64,000 bases of DNA, from NCBI RefSeq assembly GCF_040362915.1, contig NZ_AP029612.1, positions 124,001 to 188,000 of the forward strand, given 5' to 3'. This DNA comes from Sediminibacterium sp. KACHI17. Lineage in GTDB: Bacteria > Bacteroidota > Bacteroidia > Chitinophagales > Chitinophagaceae. This document shows, piece by piece, positions 16,201 to 20,638 of the stretch. Numbering within the stretch: the stretch's first letter is position 1; each line of letters opens with the position of its first letter. The notes under the pieces are model-generated. The model was not told where the DNA came from and ran no database searches. It saw only the letters and a program-made list of their open reading frames with translations. A program made the translations under genes and the position numbers.

Positions 16201-16305
16201 TCTGATGCGGATAGAATTAAGAAGCTGGAAGAGGAGATCGCAGGAATCAAGAAACTGTTGGAAGCTATTAGCAAAGATCCAAAGCCTGCAAAAGGCTCTG
16301 AATAA
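1..16305 (+). CDS. Giant tandem-repeat protein with C-terminal S74 (endosialidase-type) chaperone domain, 5' partial
   Basis: The frame is open from base 1, in the middle of a repeat, so the true start and any signal peptide lie upstream; a TTG at 217 is only an internal codon. The visible part is 5434 residues. Residues 1 to about 4410 are roughly 42 repeats of 101-118 residues, rich in Thr, Ser, Asn, Ala and Gly, with core words such as NTIQSATVSATTGNFTNIN. Residues about 4565-4710 are a unique segment. Then come tail-fibre-like words (GTWNATIIDPVYGGTG, TLTNKTISG), each seen twice. The C-terminus carries a Peptidase_S74 domain with the hallmark SDMRYKKDI (Ser5300, Asp5301 in window numbering) and a terminal Lys/Glu-rich coiled coil. 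In phage fibres S74 domains assist trimerisation and then cut themselves off. A trimeric beta-rich surface fibre or adhesin is inferred; the ligand is unknown. The next gene starts 218 bases downstream on the same strand. Confidence 0.85.
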   Translation, partial: TITGGTFSGTLEASAQNSITNLANVTGLTATNASITNANISNLTGLTNLSVTGTVDAGTISATTANISNLAGLTNLSVTNTIQSATVSATTGNFTNINTTGTITGGSFSGTLEASAQNSITSLANVTGLTATNASITNANISNLTGLTNLSVTGTVDAGTISTTTANISNLAGLTNLSVTNTIQSATVSATTGNFTNINTTGTITGGSFSGTLEASAQNSINNLANINTITATGTISAGTLSATNASITNLTGLNNLSATGTVDAGTISATNANISNLAGLTNLSVTNTIQSATVSATTGNFTNINTTGTITGGSFSGTLEASAQNSINNLANINTITATGTISAGTLSATNASITNLTGLNNLSATGTVDAGTISATNANISNLAGLTNLSVTNTIQSATVSATTGNFTNINTTGTITGGSFSGTLEASAQNSITSLANVTGLTATNASITNANITNLTGLTNLSVTGTVDAGTISATTANISNLAGLTNLSVTNTIQSATVSATTGNFTNINATGTITGGSFSGTLEASAQNSINNLANINTITATGTISAGTLSATNASITNLTGLNNLSATGTVDAATMSATTGNFTTANISNLAGLTNLSVTNTIQSATVSATTGNFTNINATGTITGGTFSGTLEASAQNSITNLANVTGLTATNASITNANISNLTGLTNLSVTGTVDAGTISATTANISNLAGLTNLSVTNTIQSATVSATTGNFTNINTTGTITGGSFSGTLEASAQNSITSLANVTGLTATNASITNANITNLTGLTNLSVTGTVDAATMSATTGNFTTANISNLAGLTNLSVTNTIQSATVSATTGNFTNINSTGTITGGTFSGTLSESTLNSITSLANLTSLTATSANITTANISNATVSGTLTATNANISNLTGLNNLSVTGTVDAGTISATTANISNLAGLTNLSVTNTIQSATVSATTGNFTNINATGTITGGTFSGTLSAGAQNSITNLANVTGLTATNASITNANITNLTGLTNLSVTGTVDAATMSATTGNFTTANISNLAGLTNLSVTNTIQSATVSATTGNFTNINATGTITGGSFSGTLEASAQNSITSLANVTGLTATNASITNANISNLTGLTNLSVTGTVDAGTISATTANISNLAGLTNLSVTNTIQSATVSATTGNFTNINTTGTITGGSFSGTLEASAQNSITSLANVTGLTATNASITNANISNLTGLTNLSVTGTVDAGTISATTANISNLAGLTNLSVTNTIQSATVSATTGNFTNINATGTITGGTFSGTLEASAQNSITSLANVTGLTATNASITNANITNLTGLTNLSVTGTVDAATMSATTGNFTTANISNLAGLTNLSVTNTIQSATVSATTGNFTNINATGTITGGTFSGTLSESTLNSITSLANLTSLTATSANITTANISNATVSGTLTATNANISNLTGLTNLSVTGTVDAGTISATTANISNLAGLTNLSVTNTIQSATVSATTGNFTNINATGTITGGTFSGTLSAGAQNSITNLANVTGLTATNASITNANITNLTGLTNLSVTGTVDASTMSATTGNFTTANISNLAGLTNLSVTNTIQSATVSATTGNFTNINTTGTITGGSFSGTLEASAQNSITSLANVTGLTATNASITNANISNLTGLTNLSVTGTVDAGTISTTTANISNLAGLTNLSVTNTIQSATVSATTGNFTNINATGTITGGSFSGTLEASAQNSINNLANINTITATGTISAGTLSATNASITNLTGLNNLSATGTVDAATMSATTGNFTTANISNLAGLTNLSVTNTIQSATVSATTGNFTNINATGTITGGTFSGTLEASAQNSITNLANVTGLTATNASITNANISNLTGLTNLSVTGTVDAGTISATTANISNLAGLTNLSVTNTIQSATVSATTGNFTNINATGTITGGTFSGTLSAGAQNSITNLANISAITATNASITNANITNLTGLTNLSVTGTVDAATMSATTGNFTTANISNLAGLTNLSVTNTIQSATVSATTGNFTNINATGTITGGTFSGTLSAGAQNSITNLANISAITATNASITNANITNLTGLTNLSVTGTVDAATMSATTGNFTTANISNLVGLTNLSVTNTIQSATVSATTGNFTNINTTGTITGGSFSGTLEASAQNSITSLANVTGLTATNASITNANITNLTGLTNLSVTGTVDAATMSATTGNFTTANISNLAGLTNLSVTNTIQSATVSATTGNFTNINATGTITGGTFSGTLSAGAQNSITNLANISAITATNASITNANITNLTGLTNLSVTGTVDAATMSATTGNFTTANISNLAGLTNLSVTNTIQSATVSATTGNFTNINATGTITGGSFSGTLEASAQNSITNLANISAITATNASITNANITNLTGLTNLSVTGTVDAATMSATTGNFTTANISNLAGLTNLSVTNTIQSATVSATTGNFTNINATGTITGGTFSGTLSAGAQNSITNLANISAITATNASITNANITNLTGLTNLSVTGTVDAATMSATTGNFTTANISNLAGLTNLSVTNTIQSATVSATTGNFTNINATGTITGGTFSGTLSAGAQNSITNLANISAITATNASITNANITNLTGLTNLSVTGTVDAATMSATTGNFTTANISNLAGLTNLSVTNTIQSATVSATTGNFTNINATGTITGGSFSGTLEASAQNSITNLANVTGLTATNASITNANITNLTGLTNLSVTGTVDAATMSATTGNFTTANISNLAGLTNLSVTNTIQSATVSATTGNFTNINATGTITGGTFSGTLSAGAQNSITNLANISAITATNASITNANITNLTGLTNLSVTGTVDAATMSATTGNFTTANISNLAGLTNLSVTNTIQSATVSATTGNFTNINATGTITGGSFSGTLEASAQNSITSLANVTGLTATNASITNANISNLTGLTNLSVTGTVDAATMSATTGNFTTANISNLAGLTNLSVTNTIQSATVSATTGNFTNINATGTITGGTFSGTLSAGAQNSITNLANISAITATNASITNANISNLTGLTNLSVTGTVDAGTISTTTANISNLAGLTNLSVTNTIQSATVSATTGNFTNINATGTITGGTFSGTLSAGAQNSITNLANISAITATNASITNANITNLTGLTNLSVTGTVDAATMSATTGNFTTANISNLAGLTNLSVTNTIQSATVSATTGNFTNINATGTITGGTFSGTLSAGAQNSITNLANISTITATNASITNANITNLTGLTNLSVTGTVDAATMSATTGNFTTANISNLAGLTNLSVTNTIQSATVSATTGNFTNINATGTITGGTFSGTLSAGAQNSITNLANISAITATNASITNANITNLTGLTNLSVTGTVDAATMSATTGNFTTANISNLAGLTNLSVTNTIQSATVSATTGNFTNINATGTITGGSFSGTLEASAQNSITSLANVTGLTATNASITNANISNLTGLTNLSVTGTVDAGTISATTANISNLAGLTNLSVTNTIQSATVSATTGNFTNINATGTITGGTFSGTLSAGAQNSITNLANISAITATNASITNANITNLTGLTNLSVTGTVDAGTISATTANISNLAGLTNLSVTNTIQSATVSATTGNFTNINATGTITGGTFSGTLSAGAQNSITNLANISAITATNASITNANITNLTGLTNLSVTGTVDAATMSATTGNFTTANISNLAGLTNLSVTNTIQSATVSATTGNFTNINATGTITGGTFSGTLSAGAQNSITNLANISAITATNASITNANITNLTGLTNLSVTGTVDASTMSATTGNFTTANISNLAGLTNLSVTNTIQSATVSATTGNFTNINTTGTITGGSFSGTLEASAQNSITSLANVTGLTATNASITNANITNLTGLTNLSVTGTVDAATMSATTGNFTTANISNLAGLTNLSVTNTIQSATVSATTGNFTNINATGTITGGTFSGALSAGAQNSITNLANISAITATNASITNANISNLTGLTNLSVTGTVDAGTISATTANISNLAGLTNLSVTNTIQSATVSATTGNFTNINATGTITGGTFSGTLSAGAQNSITNLANISAITATNASITNANITNLTGLTNFSVTGTVDAATMSATTGNFTIANISNLAGLTNLSVTNTIQSATVSTTTGNFTNINATGTITGGTFSGTLSAGAQNSITNLANISAITATNASITNANITNLTGLTNLSVTGTVDAATMSATTGNFTTANISNLAGLTNLSVTNTIQSATVSATTGNFTNINATGTITGGTFSGTLSAGAQNSITNLANISAITATNASITNANITNLTGLTNLSVTGTVDAATMSATTGNFTTANISNLAGLTNLSVTNTIQSATVSATTGNFTNINATGTITGGTFSGTLSAGAQNSITSLANVTGLTATNASITNANITNLTGLTNLSVTGTVDAATMSATTGNFTTANISNLAGLTNLSVTNAIQAATGNFTNLNVTGTITGGTFSGVLSASTLNSITSLANLSTITVTSASITNANITNLTGLTNLSVTGTVQAGTLSASTINTNVINGLTALTVNGTIQGTTVSATTANLTNANITGTATANTVSATTVNGSTGNFNSINTTGTITANTFSGSLANPLSVGFGLLANNLTSTTYNGGQAVTFRADTIAMSTKAFANFLSDTKFNIDDTSAFTSRIKVSDTAMMLGGSIYYPGFAGPSPPRTGYARFDDVVKYYELNSLVDDNFLRYVDTADMLTAYRLRLNYHERDSFPSIRNVLATRPREGNTDLVTLGTVTTGTWNATIIDPVYGGTGVDNGFNTITLGGNINTAGSLTTVGNNITFRATGPTDVTLPTSGTVATLSGTATLTNKTISGASNTLTNIAGSSLLSNTVALGNIQQISTARLLGRSTAGTGDVEQITIGTGLQLVGGELSATGTGNGTVTSISVSGSNGIGVSGSPITTSGTITLSLGAITPSSVAASGTVTGSNLSGTNTGDVTLTGQNYLSLSGQQITANAIDLSGTNATGTLAAGRFPALTGAITTTAGSLATTLADDAVTTNKILNSNVTFGKIQNIATATLLGRNTSGTGVIEELSPAVAKAMLALSKTDVGLGNVENTALSTWAGSTNLTTLGTIGTGTWNGAVINPTYGGTGVNNGSRTITLGGNLTTSGAFNTTLTVTGATNVTLPTTGTLSTLAGSETLTNKTISGSLNTLTNIATSSLTGTLAAAQFPTLTGDVTTSAGNLATTLATVNSNVGTFGSGSLIPVVTVNGKGLVTGVTTTAVTAAAGSLTGSTLASGVTGSSLTSVGTLTGLTVNGTINLNNNNNAVTNINTGSSTSDVTIGGGSNEVGIGGAPGGSYKLEVFGKLKTNAINETSDMRYKKDIVTVENALDKVNALRGVNYLWRTDEFPNRGFDTSKQLGLIAQEVEKIVPEVVKTDDKGYKTVEYSKLVALLLEAIKEQQKIIEKQKTDITLLKSDADRIKKLEEEIAGIKKLLEAISKDPKPAKGSE

Positions 16306-16317
16306 AACTATCTCTGT

Positions 16318-16371
16318 ATTTGATCATGATGCGGTGTAACAAACTAAAAGTGAATTGCATCATGATCAAGT
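16318..16371. other. Perfect 13-bp inverted repeat after the giant gene
   Basis: The arms 16320-16332 and 16357-16369 are perfectly complementary (core TGATCATGATGC / GCATCATGATCA) around a 24-nt loop; one wobble and one A-T pair extend the stem to 16318 and 16371. It begins 13 bases after the stop codon. No T-run follows, so it is not a classical intrinsic terminator. It may protect a 3' end or bind a protein. Nothing else is recognisable up to the next start at 16524. Confidence 0.6.
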
Positions 16372-16523
16372 CAGGGGAATCCTGAAGCAAAGTATAGCTG
16401 TGTAAAACAGATTCGTCAAGCTATTGGCATTAGCTTGGCTATGTATGTTATTTATAAAGTTGATTTGTTTTCAGGGTGTACCTAGCTGAAACCAAGAAGT
16501 AAAGTGCTTCAAAACAACTTTAT

Positions 16524-19500
16524 ATGAAAAGCCTTTTAATTATTCTCAGTGGCAAAGCAAATTTTGCTGTAAGTCGCTTGGTGTTAGCAGTAGCTTTTCT
16601 TTTGGCATCTCAATATGAATCAAATGCCGCAGCCATTACCTCTACTGCAGCAGGGGGTAACTGGAATCTAACTACCACTTGGGTGGGTGGAGTCGTGCCA
16701 GTTGCCGGTGATGATGTAACTATCGCAGCAAATGCAGTTGTGACAGTAACAGCAAATGCTGCATGTGCTACGCTTCTATGGACGGGTACCCTTACAGCTT
16801 CCAGAACTTTAACAATCAATGCAGGATTTACATTAAATGTTTCAGGTGCTATTACTATAAATACTCCAGCAGCGAATTTTAATAGGACGGTCAATGTATT
16901 GGGTACATTGAATTGTGCTTCATATTCTATGGGTACGTCTGGTGCAAACGGAAATGACGTTGTATTGGCTATCGGTACCGCTGGTATCGTTAATATTACA
17001 GGTAACTTGGTTATGCCATCTGCTTTTGCGCGTCACCATATTGATATGACCGGGAACGCGGTGATCAATATTGGAGGGAATATAGGTAATGCAGCTACGC
17101 CCACAGCTGTAGGTGGAGGGTTCACGACACCGCCTTCAACCAGTACCATCAACTTAAATGGGTCAGCAGCTCAGAATGTTTTCCTATATGGTGGAGCATC
17201 TTCTTTAGGTATTCTAAAAATCAATAACGCAGCCGGAGTTGTTAATAGATCAACGTTAACGACGGCAACACTTACCATTGGGGATGTCACAGCTAACAGT
17301 ATTTTTGATGACAATGGTTTTCAAGTCACTAGTACGGGCACCCTTAATTTAAGTAATAATAGCACGTTTAAACTCGGTTCTGGAACTACGGCAACCACAT
17401 TCCCGGCTTTTGGTACAAGAAATATCAGTGCAGGAACAACTGTTGAATATGATGCGGCAGTTGCGCAAACTGTTTCAGTAACACCAGCATATTCAAATCT
17501 TACCATTACCAATGGTAATACCAAGACAATTGGAACAGGAGGAACATTGGATGTAAACGGTAACCTGACTATTAATGCCACTGCGACTTTAAGCGGTGCT
17601 ACAAATAATCCTGCTATAACACTAGCCGGTAATTATAGTAATAGCGGAACATTTACATCAGGTACAGGGTTGTTTACCATGAATGGTACCACGAATCAAT
17701 CTATAACAGGAACAGCTGTATTCTCAGGTGGATTGACGATCAATAATACAGGAGGTGGAGGTTCAAATACGGTTACACTGGCGAATAACATTACTACAAC
17801 CGGTAACCTCACCGTTACAGCCGGTGTTTTTGATCTGGGGGCATTTACTGCAAATAGAACTGCGGCAGGGGGTACTATGACAATATCAAATGGAGCTCGG
17901 CTCATAATAGGTGGTACCAATACCTTGCCTTCCAATTATTCCACACATGTTATTGGCGCTACAAGTACAATAGAATATGATGGTACAACGAATACTGTGA
18001 TTGCTCCCAACTCTTCTCAGGCATATGGAAATCTGGTCATTAGCGCTAGTGGTGCAACATCATCTGCTACTTTTTCTATAGCTGGTACATTGACAGTCAC
18101 CGGAAGTTTTGTTGTCAGTGCAGGAACTATTACGATGAGTACTGCAGCATCAGGCATTACCAACAGTGGAACACTATCTTTGCGAGCCGTAACCATAGCG
18201 GTAACACCAACTGCGCAGTCACAATACAATGCAAGCTATAATGTGGGTGGAACTTTTACAGTTGATGTAGGGGTTACTTTTGCACCAACAGGTGGCACTA
18301 TCACCATGAACACTGCTGCGTCAGGAATTGTAAATAATGGAAGCGCAACATTTAATAGTCTAACCATAGCCTCAACACCAGCTGCAGAAGCTCAGTACAG
18401 TGATGATTTTAGTGTGGCAGGATCATTGGTGATTAATGGAAGTGTGACATTTGCCCCTGCCGCAGGAACCATCACTATGAGTGCTGCATCATCTTCAATT
18501 GCCAATAGTGGTACTACTTCTTTTCGAAGTTTAACCATAGCAGCTACGCCAACTGCACAGACTCAATACAATACAAGTTTTAATGTTTTATCAGCCTTGA
18601 CAATTAATGGCGGTGTAACATTTGCTCCTACTGGCGGAACTATTACAATGAATGATGTGGGTGCTTCTATCGTCAATAGTGGTACTACTACTTTTCAAAA
18701 TTTAATCATAGCGGCAACGCCAACAGCCCAATCTCAGTATAATACGAGTTTCAGTGTAGCTGGCACTTTAACGATCAACGGAGGTGTAACCTTTGCGCCA
18801 ACTGCGGGTACTATAACGATGAGTGCTGCTGGATCCTCTATTGCCAATACAGGAACAAAAACATTCAATAATCTGACAATTGCTGCAACGCCAACTGCTC
18901 AGTCACAATACAATACTAGTTTTAGTATAATAGGCGTTTTGACGATCAATGGTGGTGTAACATTTGCGCCAACAGGCGGTACTATTACCATGAGCGATGC
19001 TGGATCAACCATTGTTAATAGCGGTACTACAACTTTTCAAAATTTAATAGTAGCCGCTACGCCAACTGCACAATCACAATACAATACTAGTTTTTCTGTT
19101 GCAGGAACTCTTACTATTAATGGTAGCGTCACATTTGCTCCAACCGGAGGAACCATCACTATGAGTGCTGCAAGTTCAGCAATAACAAATAGTGGTACAA
19201 CAACTTTTAGTGGGTTGACGATTGCCGCTACACCAACTGCACAATCACAATACAATACTAGTTTCTCTGTTGCAGCAGCTCTTACCATTAATGGTAGTGT
19301 CACTTTTGCCCCAACAGGAGGAACGATTACCATGAGTAATGTAGCTTCTTCTATCAGTAACAGTGGAACATCGACTTTTCAAAATTTAACGATTGCAGCA
19401 ACACCGACTTCGCAATCACAATACAATACTAGTTTCTCTGTTGCAGGAGCTTTTACCATTAATGGTAGTGTCACTTTTGCCCCAACGGGAGGAACGATTA

Positions 19501-20303
19501 CCATGAATGCGGTAGGCTCTTCGATCAACAATTCGGGTACTCTTACATTCAATAATCTTACTGTGAGTGCAACACCTACTTCTCAGGCTCAATATAATGT
19601 TAGTTTTACTGTGGCAGGAACATTAGCGACTAGTGGCGCCATTACTTTTGCACCTACCGGAGGAACCATTACCATGTCAGGAGGTTCAGGGGCTATTAAT
19701 AACGCGTCGGGTACATTAACGTTTCAAAATCTTACTATTAGTGGGAGCTCTGTTACTGCAACGGGAAATTTCAGTGTTGTATTGACAATGAACGTGACAG
19801 GAGAGTTCAATCCGGGAGCAACAAGTGTAATAAGCGGTGCAGGAACATTAACAGGTAATGGTAGAGTATATGTCACAAGAACTGCAGCAACCCCCTCGTT
19901 TGGGGCTCAGTATACCATTACCAATAAAACGCTTACTGATCTAACAGTAGATTTTAGTGGGGCCGGTGCACAAACAGTTGATGCACAGAATTACGGTAAC
20001 CTCGTAATCAGTACAAATGGTACCAGAACTGTTACACTCGTGAATGGTGGTACTATTAGAGTATCCGGTGTATTTAATGCAACCACCGTTACCACTACTT
20101 ATGTAGTAACAGGAAATACTTTTGAGTATAATGGAAGTGGGGCACAAACCATTCGGGCTTTTACTTACAATAATCTTATCATCAGTAATGCTGGTGCAAA
20201 AACTGTGTTGGCAGGCACAACAGTAAATTGTCAAACAATTGAAATTAACGACTCAGCAGTATTAACCTTACCTGATACCAGTGTGCTGAACGTTCAAGGA
20301 TGA
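16524..20303 (+). CDS. Secreted beta-repeat protein, G8-like N-terminus (paralogue 1 of 3)
   Basis: The 1259-residue product begins with a signal peptide (hydrophobic core about residues 19-29, likely cleavage near the Ala cluster at 35-37). A motif close to the start of G8-type beta-strand modules follows (GNWNLTTTWVGGVVPVAGDD, about residues 45-64). The rest is Thr/Ser/Asn/Gly-rich, with short strand words such as NLTINATATLSG, as in right-handed beta-helix or polymorphic surface proteins. Nine regular copies of a 57-residue unit (VTFAPTGGTITM core) lie at about residues 584-1060. The last ~150 residues closely match those of the next gene. No catalytic residues and no T9SS sorting domain are visible. 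Exported surface or matrix protein; function unknown. Confidence 0.85.
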   Translation: MKSLLIILSGKANFAVSRLVLAVAFLLASQYESNAAAITSTAAGGNWNLTTTWVGGVVPVAGDDVTIAANAVVTVTANAACATLLWTGTLTASRTLTINAGFTLNVSGAITINTPAANFNRTVNVLGTLNCASYSMGTSGANGNDVVLAIGTAGIVNITGNLVMPSAFARHHIDMTGNAVINIGGNIGNAATPTAVGGGFTTPPSTSTINLNGSAAQNVFLYGGASSLGILKINNAAGVVNRSTLTTATLTIGDVTANSIFDDNGFQVTSTGTLNLSNNSTFKLGSGTTATTFPAFGTRNISAGTTVEYDAAVAQTVSVTPAYSNLTITNGNTKTIGTGGTLDVNGNLTINATATLSGATNNPAITLAGNYSNSGTFTSGTGLFTMNGTTNQSITGTAVFSGGLTINNTGGGGSNTVTLANNITTTGNLTVTAGVFDLGAFTANRTAAGGTMTISNGARLIIGGTNTLPSNYSTHVIGATSTIEYDGTTNTVIAPNSSQAYGNLVISASGATSSATFSIAGTLTVTGSFVVSAGTITMSTAASGITNSGTLSLRAVTIAVTPTAQSQYNASYNVGGTFTVDVGVTFAPTGGTITMNTAASGIVNNGSATFNSLTIASTPAAEAQYSDDFSVAGSLVINGSVTFAPAAGTITMSAASSSIANSGTTSFRSLTIAATPTAQTQYNTSFNVLSALTINGGVTFAPTGGTITMNDVGASIVNSGTTTFQNLIIAATPTAQSQYNTSFSVAGTLTINGGVTFAPTAGTITMSAAGSSIANTGTKTFNNLTIAATPTAQSQYNTSFSIIGVLTINGGVTFAPTGGTITMSDAGSTIVNSGTTTFQNLIVAATPTAQSQYNTSFSVAGTLTINGSVTFAPTGGTITMSAASSAITNSGTTTFSGLTIAATPTAQSQYNTSFSVAAALTINGSVTFAPTGGTITMSNVASSISNSGTSTFQNLTIAATPTSQSQYNTSFSVAGAFTINGSVTFAPTGGTITMNAVGSSINNSGTLTFNNLTVSATPTSQAQYNVSFTVAGTLATSGAITFAPTGGTITMSGGSGAINNASGTLTFQNLTISGSSVTATGNFSVVLTMNVTGEFNPGATSVISGAGTLTGNGRVYVTRTAATPSFGAQYTITNKTLTDLTVDFSGAGAQTVDAQNYGNLVISTNGTRTVTLVNGGTIRVSGVFNATTVTTTYVVTGNTFEYNGSGAQTIRAFTYNNLIISNAGAKTVLAGTTVNCQTIEINDSAVLTLPDTSVLNVQG
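18272..19810 (+). repeat. Nine-copy 171-bp (57-residue) coding repeat
   Basis: Copies start at 18272, 18443, 18615, 18786, 18957, 19128, 19299, 19470 and 19641, almost exactly 171 bp apart. Each encodes VTFAPTGGTITM followed by a Ser/Asn stretch, a TFQNLTIAATP word and SQYNTSFSVAGTLTING. A more degenerate copy precedes the array near 18120. The next gene has two copies of the same unit, near 22468 and 22639. Confidence 0.85.
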
Positions 20304-20638
20304 TGAAAATATATCTTTTCAAGATAGATAATCATTCAAATAGAGTTTCCTAGAAAGGGGATAAGTACATTCTCTAATGAATTTCTAATGTGTAAAATGC
20401 CTTGTAAAACTTGTTTTATGTGGGAATGCCGTATTTTTACAAGGAGCAAATTCCTTCTGAAATACTTTCTCAATATCCACAGAAGGTACATAAACAAATC
20501 CTGAGCATAACTTAAAAGCATGATGACCCATTGTCTGTTTATGACAACGGACACATTCTTTATGTTATGTAGTAAACAATTATCTCCATAGTTGTAGCTA
20601 CAGTAATAACAGATCTATCAGACCCTGAACATCTTGTT
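20304..20638. other. 335-bp gap with a 10-bp perfect inverted repeat
   Basis: The arms CCTTGTAAAA (20400-20409) and TTTTACAAGG (20435-20444) form a perfect stem around a 25-nt loop. No T-run follows. I see no convincing promoter of the TAnnTTTG type and no credible small gene here. Confidence 0.5.

Noticed and set aside
16318-16371. Intrinsic terminator after the giant gene
   Set aside because: The 13-bp stem is perfect, but the loop is 24 nt and no T-run follows, so it is listed only as an inverted repeat.
20336-20554. 72-residue minus-strand frame in the gap between paralogues 1 and 2
   Set aside because: No family resemblance, no promoter, and the composition is that of a random A+T-rich frame.
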